Shown here piece after piece: positions 11,731 through 21,880 of a stretch of DNA of 64,000 bases. The translations under genes and the position numbers were made by a program. The notes under the pieces were generated by a model. It had not been told where the DNA came from, made no database searches, and saw nothing but the letters and a program-made list of their open reading frames with translations. Numbering within the stretch: position 1 is the first letter of the stretch; the number at the start of each line of letters is the position of its first letter. The DNA is from Cyanoderma ruficeps (Eukaryota; Chordata; Aves; Passeriformes; Timaliidae): assembly GCA_008694505.1 (NCBI GenBank), contig VZDJ01000219.1, positions 9,341,089 through 9,405,088 on the forward strand. The letters are read 5' to 3'.

Positions 11731-11900
11731 GGGCTATTTATTCCTCACCCTTAAGCCTCGGCAGTGCATCAGCGGCACAGTTGTCGCTGCCGGCTCGGGG
11801 TGGGCAGCAGCATCCACCACGTCCCCTGCCTGCTCCTACGCCCTGCCTGCACGCTCCCGCCCGGCCTCGCTGCTAAATAAGGACGAAAGGCTAAAAATAG
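11731..11900 (+). promoter_or_regulatory. MEF2/CArG-like motif cluster, candidate enhancer
   Basis: Contains a perfect MEF2 consensus CTAAAAATAG (11891-11900), a CArG-like box with one mismatch, CTAAATAAGG (11873-11882), and a MEF2-like CTATTTATTC (11734-11743), all within 170 bp about 1.1 kb upstream of the GM2A start. Motifs are seen directly; enhancer activity is inference. Confidence 0.35.
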
Positions 11901-12393
11901 AGCTGAGATGGGGGTTTGGACAAGCCAGGCAACCCTTCCCAGGGCTGGGAGCAATATGGGGAGGCCAAGCAGTGTCTGCGTGCAAGCGAGAGCAGAGCTG
12001 ACTCTGGGGAAGGGTCTCAGAAGGGGCCGCTGACCGTGCTGTGGCAGGGGGGAAGGTCCAGGACCTGCCACACTTGTGTCCTGTGTGTTCAGCTGGCTCA
12101 GTCCCCTTCTCAGGAGAAAAGCATCTGTCCACCAAAATATACGGGAAAATCCATGCTGCTGTGCCATCCTGATGGAGGGGTATGCGTGTGACGATTCCAG
12201 CACGATGGGGGTGCCTGGGGCAGCTCTCTGAGGAAATGGTCCCAAGACAGGGGGTAGGGATGGAATGGGGGTGTTAGATCAAACATTTTAGATAGACGCG
12301 TGGTAGGGGTACTGTGGCAAACTGCCCAGCCAGGGGCTACCCGATGCCAAGTGTCCCCTCCCCCCCTGCTCATACACATTGGCTTCGAGGGTC

Positions 12394-12420
12394 TCAAATA
12401 TCTGAAATATCTCAAATATC
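12394..12420. repeat. Triple 9-mer (S)AAATATCT
   Basis: Three tandem copies of C/G-AAATATCT at the upstream border of the GM2A CpG island. Confidence 0.8.
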
Positions 12421-12724
12421 TCTGCTCTTCAGCTGCCACCTGCCCTGTTCGGAGCGCGGGGGGAGCGTGGGGGTCCCGGGTACTGACCAGAGGGTCCCGA
12501 CCCTCGCACAGCCGCAGCCCTGGGTGTAATGGTGGGTGGTGGGGAGATGGTCGTGCTTCCGCCACCGGAGCGGGATGATGTGTGTGCCCCAGGGCGGTGG
12601 ATGCAGCCCCCGCCCCCCCGCTCTGGGAGCTTGGGAAAGCGGCGCTTCCCGTCCCAGCATCCCTGCGAGTCCAGTCCTGCGCTTGGCAGCGAAACTGGGA
12701 ATGGAGGGAAAAAAAAAAAAAAAA

Positions 12725-12725
12725 N
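12725..12725. other. Single unresolved base (N)
   Basis: Follows a poly-A run of about 16 and precedes a G run. A likely homopolymer or short-gap placeholder in the assembly. Repeat length here should not be trusted. Confidence 0.9.
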
Positions 12726-12940
12726 GGGGGGAAGGGAAAATGTGAGCGTCCTCGGGGGAGGGAGGGGAATCGGAAGGTGGGCCGGGCTCGGAGAGAGGGC
12801 TCGTCCCCTCTGCTCGGGGCTTCATAGACCGGCCGCTGCCCGCCCGCTCCCGCCGAGGTCTCTGCCCTTCGCTCGCCTCTCCACCGCTCGGAGCAGCTCC
12901 CCGGAGCCACCCCGGACCGTTCCCGGCGCATTCCCGGAGG

Positions 12941-13051
12941 ATGCTGTGCGCGGGGCTGGCGCTGGCGCTGTGCGCGCTGCAGCTCGTCCCGGCCGCGCTC
13001 GCCGGGCCGCAGCTACTGGTGGAGCGCAGCGGGGCCCGGCGGCTCCGCAAG
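12941..13051 (+). CDS. GM2A: GM2A exon 1 (aa 1-37), signal peptide
   Basis: ATG followed by a leucine/alanine hydrophobic core and a likely cleavage after ...AALA. Donor CGCAAG|gtgagg. Only ATG available with a secretory leader. Confidence 0.93.
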
Positions 13052-16000
13052 GTGAGGGGGGACCCCGCACCCCGCACCCCGCACCNGGCTGCCGGGGGGA
13101 CTCGGCGGGGCGGAGAGGGGGGAGACTCTGTCATCCCGCTGGGATTGCAGGAAACCAGAAGCATTTCCAGTCCCGTCAGACTGGAAGATCGCTGGTGGGT
13201 GGATGTCTGTGGTTGGGCCGGGGAGTGGGGAGTGGGGTCCATGGACCCCCTGGGGCGCGCAGCCCCCCGCGCTGGGGAGCGGTGCTGGAGGTTGGGGGCA
13301 GCTCGGAGCAGCAGGGATCCAGTGTTTACAAACACTTCTCAACGCAGAAACCCAGCGGCCTCGTCCTTCGGCTGATCGTCTCCCGGCTCTCATTTTGCTG
13401 CTCCATGAGTTTTTTCCAGCCCATGTTCTTCTTCCCTGTTCCCATGGAGTGCTGGGCCGGGCTTATTAACACGCGCTGATTAAGACACAGACGATTACCA
13501 CGTGTAACTCTCACGCGGTGTGAAGGGAAATATCGCAATTTATTTTCCAGGAAAACAAAACTGCGCTTGGCCGAGGGAAGGGAGGACCGGCTGGGAAGGC
13601 TGGAGGGGGCTCGGCCGGCAGCAGTCTGCAGCCCCACACTGATGCTCAGCTCGCTGGAGCCTCTTTGCCTGCAGACCCTTGGGCTGGGGGCTCCCAGCTC
13701 TTGCTCAGTGTCGGGGTGCAGCCTACCCTTGTCCCGGCTTGTCCTGAGCCCTGTGTCCTGCCCTGGGCTGCTCCCGGCGGGCGAGCGGGATGGTGGGATG
13801 GGCTGCTGAGCTGCGTGGGCTGCGCTGTGCCCGCTGGGGCTGCCATGTGGCACCAGGCAATACAGCCTCCACCGGTTCTGCTGCTGCGAGCAGGCAGGGA
13901 GAGCCCCACGTCATGCCACGGGGACACGGGGTGCTCCGGCCAAACCTGCTCGGGGAGGGTGCTGGAGCTGGTCTCTTTGCCACTTGCCTCGGGCAGGCTC
14001 CGAGGTGGCTGTTGCAGACAAGTGCTGCTATCCCTCCACCTTTGAATCGGAGCATCTTTACTGGTGGTGGCTGGAGGGATTGGTGGGACTTGTAGGAAAC
14101 GGGGGAGATGTCCCAACATGACTCTTAGACAGGACACATAAGTGATGTCCCTCATTTGGGTGACATCTCCTAACGGGGATTTTCATTATCCCATAGGGCA
14201 ATGCTGCTTCCCTGGCTCGTTTGTAGTCAGGATTTGTACTCATTTATAGCTCAGGATCAGCCCCCTGGGATGAATCAGGCAGGATGAGCCTGGCTTATCT
14301 GGTCCCCAAATGTGATTTCTGCTCCTATGTGGAACCAGGTGGCTGGAGCTGGTGGATGAGGGCTCACAACAGCAGGGCTGATCCTGGATGAGGTGGGAGG
14401 CTGTGCCAACCCCACAGCCCCTCCATGGGGATCCCCCCACACCCCTGCCCAGTATCCCCCTGGACAGTGCAGCCACCACATGGTCCCAATTTGTTCTGAC
14501 CTGTCCCCACACACCTTGCGTGGTGCTGTTGGCATGAAGGATGCATCTTGTCTCGGTCACATGTGAGGTGTTTGGAGGCAGAGCTGAGGCAAGCTTGGAA
14601 ATTGCAGCCTGGTAATTGTCCTTGGGTATAAAGTACATGCAGAGGCACACGGACAGAGGGTTTCTGCAATGTCCTCAGTCTTGGAGAGCTGGGAGTTCAA
14701 GAACTGGCATTTGAATGGGCTGAAGGTCATTTTTCTGGCTCTTTGTGAGTACATGTTTGGCAGGGATCAGAGGTGCAGCTCTGGATAAACCTCCTGCAAA
14801 CACAAGGCAAGGCTTGCCCTGCCTCTAACTCCTCCTGTCCCTTGGTGCTGCAGGTTGGTGGCTTTGCCTGGGAGAACTGTGGTGACAAGAGGGACCCCGT
14901 GGTGCTGCAGAGCCTCTCAGTGGCACCCGACCCCATCAGCATCCCGGGGAGCCTGCGTGTCAGCGCAGCTGTCAAGAGTGGCAAGACCATGGATTCCCCT
15001 CTGAAGGTAAGTGCCAGATGTGCCTCTGTGTGGTGAGGGAGGGCAGAGCTTCTCCAAACCACTGGAAGCTGGGAAATGCCTGTCACTGGGTACAGGAATG
15101 AGCAGCCCTTGGGGAGTGAGGTGCAGAGAGGTGCAGGGCTGAGCACACTGGGCCCTGTAAGCCAGAACAGGACAGTGGGCATGGGGAGACCTGTGGTGGG
15201 AGCAGACAGTTCAGCGAGAGCCTCCCAACCTTGTCCCTAGGACAAAAACCACCTGAGTTGTCTCATGTCCTGGGGATGTGATGGCTCCAGGAGGGAAGTG
15301 AAACCCAAGTGCTGTGGATGCTTCTGGAGGTCACTGCAGCACTTGTTTTGCAGAAGCCAACCTGGCTGCTCCCTTCAGGGACATGCCATGGCACTGCTCT
15401 GGAAGCCTTGGGCCATGTCAGCTGCCTTGAACCACTTCTTGGGAAGTTTTTTGGAACGAGACAGAACATGTCTCTTGTCCAGTGTGCATGGGCTGTTCTG
15501 AGCAATGCTGTGGTGTCTGTTTGGGCCTGGGACTGTGGAGTGAGTGCTAGGGGAGTGTGGAGCCAGAGCTGCAGGATGGGAGCACTCTGTTTTGGGACAG
15601 GCAGAGGAGAGGGGAAGGAGGTGGGGATGTGAGATGTTGTGCGGTGTTAGCTTGAGGGGTCAGACTGAGGTTGGAGGAACAGAAGCTGCAGGTTGAGAGG
15701 AACTAAAAGCAGGAGAGGGAGGCAGGAGGGCGTTTAGTGGCCACATGGACATCCCAAAGATTGCATGATCAGGAGCTGAGGGAGTTGGCCGGTGAGGAGC
15801 GATGGGTGCCCCTGCTGGTTGTGCTGGTACTGAACACCTTCCCTCCAGGCAGTGCTGGTGGTAGAAAAGGCGCTGGGCGACCTCTGGATCCAGCTGCCCT
15901 GCATCGAGAGGATGGGCAGCTGCACCTACGATGATGTCTGCAGCATTCTCGACGAGTTCATCCCACCTGGCACGCCCTGCCCGGAGCCCCTGCTGACCTA

Positions 16001-16301
16001 CGGCATCCCCTGCCACTGCCCCTTCAAAGCGGTACGGCCCAGCCCCCACGGTGACGCTGGCGGTGCCAGTGGGTACCACTGTGCCCTTTGGTGCTGGGCT
16101 GGGCTCTTGGTTGACCTCTTGCCTATCTGTCCCCTCTCTCCACAGGGCTCCTACTCCCTGCCAGCCAGTGATTTTGACGTGCCCGATGTGGAACTCCCTT
16201 CCTGGATGACCAACGGCAACTACCGTGTGCGGGTGGTGGTCAGCAATGGCGGGGAGGAGCTCAGCTGTGTCAAACTGGCCTTCTCCCTGCACTCCCACTG
16301 A
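12941..16301 (+). CDS. GM2A: GM2A, GM2 ganglioside activator (4 exons)
   Basis: Exons 12941-13051, 14854-15006, 15849-16031, 16146-16301, all phase 0; 603 nt, 200 aa (human 193). Signal peptide about residues 1-21 (MLCAGLALALCALQLVPAALA). The mature protein has an MD-2-related lipid-recognition fold. Cysteines at 46, 106, 113, 119, 132, 143, 145 and 190 match the eight human disulfide cysteines, each shifted by exactly seven residues. Conserved blocks include CPEPLLTYGIPCHCPFK and the VELPSWMTNGNYR region. Family knowledge: it extracts GM2 from lysosomal membranes and presents it to beta-hexosaminidase A. Odd: the single human N-glycosylation sequon (NVT, residue 63) is SLR here, and no NxS/T exists anywhere in the protein. 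Confidence 0.97.
13052..14853 (+). other. GM2A: GM2A intron 1
   Basis: No exon or transposon seen. Just after the donor, CCCCGCA is repeated three times (about 13063-13085) and runs into an N at 13086, so a tandem repeat may be collapsed. An E-box CACGTG is at 13499-13504. Confidence 0.6.
14854..15006 (+). CDS. GM2A: GM2A exon 2 (aa 38-88)
   Basis: Acceptor ggtgctgcag|GTT and donor CTGAAG|gtaagt. Encodes FAWENCGDKRDP and VAPDPISIPGSL, with the first disulfide cysteine. The sequon position of mammals falls in this exon and is lost. Confidence 0.97.
15849..16031 (+). CDS. GM2A: GM2A exon 3 (aa 89-149)
   Basis: Acceptor ttccctccag|GCA and donor AAAGCG|gtacgg. Six of eight disulfide cysteines lie here, including the GSCTYDDVC loop and CHCPFK. 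This is the core of the lipid-binding cup. Confidence 0.97.
16146..16301 (+). CDS. GM2A: GM2A exon 4 (aa 150-200)
   Basis: Acceptor ctctccacag|GGC. Encodes SYSLPASDFDVPDVELPSW, the last disulfide cysteine (LSCVKLAFSL) and TGA at 16299-16301. Confidence 0.97.
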   Translation, partial: GSYSLPASDFDVPDVELPSWMTNGNYRVRVVVSNGGEELSCVKLAFSLHSH

Positions 16302-17635
16302 GGGGTGGGACACGGTCCCCCCTGTCCCATCCCATCCAGTTGCACCCCATCCTGTCCCAACCCATCCCTGTAGGGCCATCCCTCCTGCTGTCAGGAGGAG
16401 GCAGCCCCTATCCCCCTTCCCCAGCACCTCCTCCTCTGCTACATCCAGAGAGGCCCCTTTGGCTGTTCTGCTGTCCCCAGACCCATCGCCAGGGTGTCTC
16501 CTGCCTGGGCAGAGTGGCCTTGGAGCCTAAGCCCAGCATGACCTGGGGTTTTTATTTTTTATCCAGTTTCTTTCTTTTTTTCTTAATCCTATCAGGGCAA
16601 TTTTAGACAAAAACATTCCAGGGAAAAGCAGTATTTCTTGGACCAGTCTGTGGGAATGAGGGAGTGTTTGGGAGGCTAGAGGGATGCAGCATAGTTGCAG
16701 AGGGTGTCCTTGCCTCCAACCATCTCTGGCCTGAGCACGGGGCTGTTTTGCAGAAGTGTCCCCAAAGAGGCTGCAGGAGACCAGTCCCCACACAGCAGCT
16801 TTGAATCTGCTGTTGCTACATCCCTGTCCTGCATGGGGAACCAGCTTGGTGGCTTGAGGCACCTGTGAAGGCACCTTCCCATGGCCCTCCTGTGGCAGAC
16901 ATCAGGAACACAAGAGGATGGAAATCACCTGAGCCCCACATGGACATTCCCACTTAGGGGGGACCAAGAGGCTGGTGACACTCCTAGCAGCAGCAAAGCT
17001 TGCTGGTTGATGGCTGTGCTTGCTCTAGAGTGGGATACAAGGCTGTGATGAGCTGCTGGGACTCAGCCTGGCTGAGGACCAGTCCCACTCATTTTTCCTC
17101 TGGGAGTGAGCTGAGGCAGGATGCTGCACTGGGACTATCCTTCCCCAGTGCTGCCAGAGGCACCCAAACACAGCAGCATCCTGAACATGGGATAACTGGA
17201 AGATGATCATGAAGACCAACAGCCTAGATCCTATTTTGGGGGCATCCTGGCTGTGGCTGGGGACTGTCATGTGGGCAGGCAGCATCCTTCTTGCTGCAGC
17301 TTTGGGCAGGGCGTGAGCCTGTCATCACTGTGCTGTGCCAGGTGCCACCAGCCACCCACATCCCTTGCTGTCCCTGCCTGCTTGTGTTATTTAGCCCCTT
17401 GATAGGGCTGGTCTTCTACAAGCACTTTATATGCCTTAACTGCTGCAGGTGTTCCACCACCACGCAGATGTGCTCCCACTGCCTTTCTGTGCCCTCCACT
17501 CGCTTTGTTTCACCCTGTGGCTTTGCCTGGAGAAGCACTAACCCTCTACCCCTGCTCCCCTTCAGTGCCAGAGCAGCAACCTCCTTTTGGGCAGGTTCTG
17601 CAGGTTCTTAATAAATCTTTTTACCAGAACATGGA
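16302..17635 (+). other. GM2A: GM2A 3'UTR
   Basis: From the TGA to just beyond an AATAAA. No second reading frame of interest. Length about 1.3 kb. Confidence 0.75.
17610..17615 (+). terminator. GM2A: GM2A polyadenylation signal AATAAA
   Basis: First canonical AATAAA after the stop codon, followed within 30 nt by GT-rich sequence (TGGTGACTCTTGTTGCTGGG). Confidence 0.75.
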
Positions 17636-17998
17636 GCTGGTGACTCTTGTTGCTGGGGGTGACCTGGAGGCAACATTTGTTTCATTGGGAAGAGTGTGGA
17701 TGTGGGTGTGAGCGGGGGGGGGAAGTGGAGGTAGTGGGGTGGGGGCAGCGGTGGAAGATGCTGTGGCCAGTGGAGCTGTACAGCCCTGAGGCCAGTTCCT
17801 GGGTGATGGGCAGGGATCTGCAAATGCTCCTTTCTGATGTGGGGACACAGGGACACAGCCATGGCCCAGGGGGCCACAGCCCATGCTGAGGGGCTTTGAG
17901 GGTCATCCTGGTGACCTTCTATAACCCTGACACCTGCATGGCTCTGCATGCTTTGCCCCAAGACAATCCCCACTGCTCTGCAGCCCTGCTGCAGGGGA

Positions 17999-18420
17999 TC
18001 ACAGAATCAATTAGCTTGAAGAAGATCTTTGTGATCATGACCTCACTCTATAAGTCCAGCTTGTAACTGAACCTCACCATGTCCATTTCACCATGGCGTT
18101 GTGTGCCGTGTTTAGTCGTTCCTTAAACACCTCCAGGGATGGTTACTCCACCATCTCCCTGGGCAGCCCACTCCAATGTCTAATCACTCTCTCTGTGAAG
18201 AAAGTCTTCCTAATGTCCAACCTAAACATTCCCTGGTGCAGCTTAACACCATGTCCTCTTGTCACGTGGCTGGTTGCCTGGGAGCAGAGCCCAACGCCAC
18301 CTGGCTTCACCCTCCTTTCAGGGAGTTGTAGAGAGTGATACAATCACCGCCGAGCCTCCTACAGGCCGAACAACCTCAGCTCCCTCCCAGGTCTCGTGTT
18401 CAGGCCGTGTTCCAGCTCGG
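17999..18420 (-). mobile_element. CR1 LINE 3' fragment, minus orientation
   Basis: Starts with the reverse complement of a CR1 3' end (ACAGAATCAATTAG) and continues through CR1-typical text such as CACCTCCAGGGATGG and CTCCCTGGGCAGCC. 5'-truncated and non-coding. It ends against the SLC36A1 CpG island and carries an E-box GTCACGTGGC at 18261-18270. Confidence 0.88.
18261..18270 (+). promoter_or_regulatory. CLEAR-like E-box inside CR1
   Basis: GTCACGTGGC matches the CLEAR consensus GTCACGTGAC at 9 of 10 positions. Lies 347 bp upstream of the perfect site. Function is inferred. Confidence 0.4.
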
Positions 18421-18559
18421 TTCCCGGCACGGCCGCCGCTGGCTGCCCGCGGCGGGGTTCGAGGCTCGGCCCTCCCGCCTTTCCCCACACGCGGCCGCGG
18501 GACCCGCCCAGCGCTCCGAGCCCGCCCTCCCGCCGCCAGGGGGAGCCACCGCGCCGCGT

Positions 18560-18672
18560 CTGCCCCGGCCCCGCCCGGCCCCGCCGCTCGCGCTCAGCTG
18601 AGCCGCGGTCACGTGACGGCGCGGCCGAGCGAGCGGGCCCGGCGGGGCCGGGCGGTGCGGGGCGGCGGAGAG
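18560..18672 (+). other. SLC36A1: Putative SLC36A1 non-coding exon 1
   Basis: A donor-like GAGAG|gtgcgg ends at 18672 inside the CpG island. It would splice to the acceptor at 21949-21950, just ahead of the conserved ATG. The 5' boundary is a guess. Confidence 0.3.
18608..18617 (+). promoter_or_regulatory. SLC36A1: CLEAR element (TFEB/TFE3/MITF site)
   Basis: Perfect palindrome GTCACGTGAC, the core of the CLEAR motif that drives lysosomal genes. SLC36A1 (PAT1) acts on lysosomes in amino-acid/mTORC1 signalling, so the site fits the gene. Binding is not shown here. Confidence 0.6.
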
Positions 18673-18717
18673 GTGCGGGACCGGGGGCGACAGGGGCAGG
18701 GGGGGACAGGGACCCGG

Positions 18718-18718
18718 N
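18718..18718. other. Single unresolved base (N)
   Basis: In the G-rich 3' part of the SLC36A1 CpG island, just after the predicted first-exon donor. Confidence 0.9.
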
Positions 18719-19657
18719 GGGACCGTGGGCTGTCAGCCGCCTGTCAGCCCGCGGCGTGCCCAGAGACCCGGGGGGCGCGGTGGATGCGCGGGGTGCTGGC
18801 GGTGCCACCGTCCCGCGTGGGTGCTCGGGGCAGTTTGGGTGCGCTGACAGGACTCGGGGCTCCAGGGCCTCGTTGGCAGCCCTTGTGCATGGGCGGATGC
18901 TCAGGGCCTGGGGGTCCTGGCAGCTGACATGCGTGCCGGAGGTCCTTGGGGGTGCTGGGAGCTGCCATGGGTGTTCCGGGGCGTGCTGGCCATGCCTTGC
19001 ATGAAGGCTGGCACCCCATGGGGCTCCTCTCGGAGTGTCCGGGCGTGCCGTGCAGTGTAGGGAGCACAGCCCCCGATGGGAGGTGCTGGGAAGGATGCGG
19101 GATGCTACGAGGCGCTGGGAGGGTGCAGTGAGCCCCACAGTGGGCAGCACAGCCTGGCTGGGGTGGGAGCTGTGGAGACTGGTGGGGTTTGTGCCCAGCA
19201 GCCTCCCTGTGGGGAGAAGCCGGGCTGTGGGAACCAGGCCGTGCCGTGAAATGTTGGAAAGGTGAATCTGGGGGTTTTCTGGAGCTGTGGGAGCACAGGG
19301 ACAAGGGGACTGATGCTGTGACTGGGAGGTGTCAGGCTGGCATGGACATGGTGGCCTCGGGAAGGGGCTTGTCTGTGGCCTCCCTCCAGGCAGGGCAGGG
19401 GGATCTGGCAGCCCTGGCTCTCCCTTGTGTCACGCTGAGGTGGGGTATTACAAGTAGTACTTTGGAAATGAAGGATTCAACACGCATGGTGGGAAGTGGC
19501 AGTGAGTTTTGCTGTGAAGCTCACTTTTTCAGATTTCCTGATTTACACAGCCCCAGCTGAGCTGGGGAGAGCTGTCAGGGTCAGCAGCAAGTCACATCTT
19601 GCTTTTGGCTTCTGGCATGAAGCTGTCACTGTAAGGGACAAATTGCTGTCACTACCT

Positions 19658-19679
19658 CCCCCCCCCCCCCCCTCCCCCC
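19658..19679. repeat. Poly-C tract
   Basis: Fifteen C, one T, six C in SLC36A1 5' intron. A homopolymer prone to length error. The rest of 18673-21820 shows no gene or clear transposon. Confidence 0.9.
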
Positions 19680-21824
19680 AGCTTTCCTAACAGGATGAAA
19701 TTGCTTCTGTGTGTGGGTGGCAAAAAAGCACATGAAAGTGGCTGAGGAGTTGGGCTTGAAGTGGAAACCGAATGTAGATGTTCCCATCTTTGCTGTTTCC
19801 AATTAAGAGGAAATGGCATAGAGGGGTTTTGCTTTGGTTTTAAATGTTTGTCATGTGGATGAGACAAGTTTTGCAGCTTTTTCTTGTTGGTTGTGGGAGA
19901 GCAGAGTGCTCTCTCCCTGCTGCTATGCAACCTTTAATCCAGACACAAGGCAGGCAAGTCACGATGAATGCATTTCCCTGGCTCTTCAAAGCAGAAAGCA
20001 GACAGGCCTGCTTGAAAGGGGAAAAAAAAATCCACAGGGAGCGATCAGGCAGAGAGTGATGTCACCACTTTGTGTTCATCTTGGAGTCACTGCTCTTGGG
20101 TACTTCAGATGTTGTGTGGACCATCTTTCGGAAGGGTACCCACGCCTGACCCACCCCTCCACCCCTTTTTCCCACTCTCCTTGTCTTCTACCAGCCCATG
20201 GTGCTTGGCAGAGCCTCTCAGGTTTCTCCCCTGCCCCTTGGGCCTGTCAACGATGACAAATAGCTTCTAACGCTTTCCTTGTGTAAACTCCTGCTGCCGC
20301 TCTTCCTGGTCACTGCCTCACCGGATCGCCCTGCCTGCGGCGGAGCTGGTTCAGGACACGATTGCATGTCCCAGCTGTGAGGGAGGAGGCTGGGCAGGAG
20401 TGATGCATGGGTTGCCTGTGGCTCTGGAGTGCCTGCCTGCCAGCCTCACTGCTGCTCCAGAGCCTGGTATTCCATGGCACACACTGCTGCTTCCTGCTGC
20501 TGGTGTTGCCTGGTGCCGCAGGAAATACACGCGGTTGTGGCCTGGATAACTGCTCCAGAACAGCTGGGATCTGGAGCATCCAGACCTGAGGAAAAGCCCT
20601 TGCTCCCTGCTATCCTTCTGATCTCCAGTCTGGACCCTCCCAGTGGTTGCAGCTCTTGGCTTGTTATCTGTGTAGCAGCCAGGTTTGCAGAGCGGTGCTC
20701 TGGGGAGTGCCTGGTGCTCTGGGAGTGAGGCAGCACCCAGGTGGCCTGGGCTGAGCATTCCCTGCACAGCCAGATGTGTTGGGCTGTGCTGAAGCTGCAT
20801 CTGGCAGGCGCTCGTGTGACTCGGTGGGTGCATGAAGAGCTCTGGCAGGAAACAAGACAGTTTTTTGCAGTAGTAGCATTTCTCTGCTGCTTCCTCTTGC
20901 TCCCAGTTCTTTACCAGTGCTGGGGAGTGGAATGGGGAGCACCAGGACTGCTGGGGCAGGTGTGGTGCCTGGGGCATGACAGCCCAGAGGAGCTGTAGGG
21001 CAGGAGCTGGGTCACCAGTCTGTGGTGCAAGAGCCTTACACATAATTTCCCTGCCTCTGGTCCTCCTTCCCAGTGGGTGTTTGGGGTGCTGGGTGTGGCA
21101 TGTGTAGGAATTGAAACAGCTGACTGTTTTCCAGATAAAGTCACGAGGTGTGTGTCTTTGGTGAGGTTTGTGCTGGTACTCTTGGCTTGCTGGACACTGT
21201 TGGAGTTTCTGCTGGAGCAAGAGCTCCAGGCTGTGCAAGTACCTCGTCCTGGGAAGTCAGTTTTCCCCATAGGCACCTCCTTGCTTGTGAAACCTTTAGG
21301 GCAGGTGTTTTGCTGTCAACACATGGTCTGTGCTCCTCTGCGATGGGAGTATAATAAATTTTTGTAAAAAAATCTTTTTAATAAAAAGTCTTCAATAAGG
21401 AAATAAAAAATGGGGGAAAAAAAAAAGAGAGAAGTTAGGAAACTTTCCCTTCCCTGGCAAGAGCAAGCTGTTCCCTTGCAGCACACTGTGTGAGAGTTAA
21501 AAGCAGTTACACTTTCCTGGCCTGTCCACTTGACAGCCCTAGTCCCCAGTGCCTGAGCAGGGGACACAGTGCCAGCATGTCCCCTCCTACCCCACTGCCT
21601 GTGGTGTCACACTCACCACCCTTAGAGCAGGGGCATGCAGCTCCCTTGCCTGACATGGAATGGGTCACATCCAGGCTCTGCCCTCAGGATCCTGACCCCA
21701 TTCTGTCTGGGCGTGCCCAAAACATGGGCACGAGCCTGTAGGGAGAGCCAGTGGGAATGTGACATGTGCCTTTGACCTTAGGACATGCCAGCTCTGTGAT
21801 TGCTTGGGCGTGAGCATGTGGCTG

Positions 21825-21832
21825 TATAAAAG
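21825..21832 (+). promoter_or_regulatory. SLC36A1: TATA box of an alternative SLC36A1 promoter
   Basis: TATAAAAG 49 bp before an ATG with good Kozak context (CACCATGG). The expected start, about 30 bp downstream of the box, leaves a 5'UTR of roughly 25 nt. A nuclear-receptor half-site TGACCTT lies at about 21772-21778. Confidence 0.5.
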
Positions 21833-21880
21833 CCCTGGAGGAGACCTCGCTCTGGCAGCGCGAGCCGGTCTCTCTGCACC

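Larger units (their letters stand above)
8331..12429. other. CCDC69-GM2A intergenic region
   Basis: No recognisable gene, RNA or transposon. It holds two long minus-strand open frames (8488-9474, 10195-11133) without recognisable domains, a 37-bp tandem duplication and a MEF2/CArG-like cluster. I treat it as regulatory or neutral. Confidence 0.55.
12430..13140 (+). promoter_or_regulatory. GM2A: GM2A CpG-island promoter
   Basis: High GC with many CpGs, ending just inside intron 1. No TATA box at a suitable position. The transcription start probably lies about 50-150 bp before the ATG at 12941. Unresolved bases lie at 12725 and 13086. Confidence 0.75.
18400..18800 (+). promoter_or_regulatory. 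SLC36A1: SLC36A1 CpG-island promoter
   Basis: Very CpG-rich, beginning where the CR1 ends and containing a CLEAR box. No long frame resembling a known protein. In mammals the SLC36A1 coding region is preceded by a non-coding first exon in a similar setting. Confidence 0.7.

Noticed and set aside
12412..13479. 300-codon frames on both strands across the GM2A CpG island
   Set aside because: They overlap each other and GM2A exon 1, cross Ns, and show only GC-driven composition. No homology is recognised.
13499..13504. E-box CACGTG in GM2A intron 1 as a CLEAR site
   Set aside because: Flanks (AC...TA) do not fit the CLEAR consensus, and it lies about 560 bp inside the gene.
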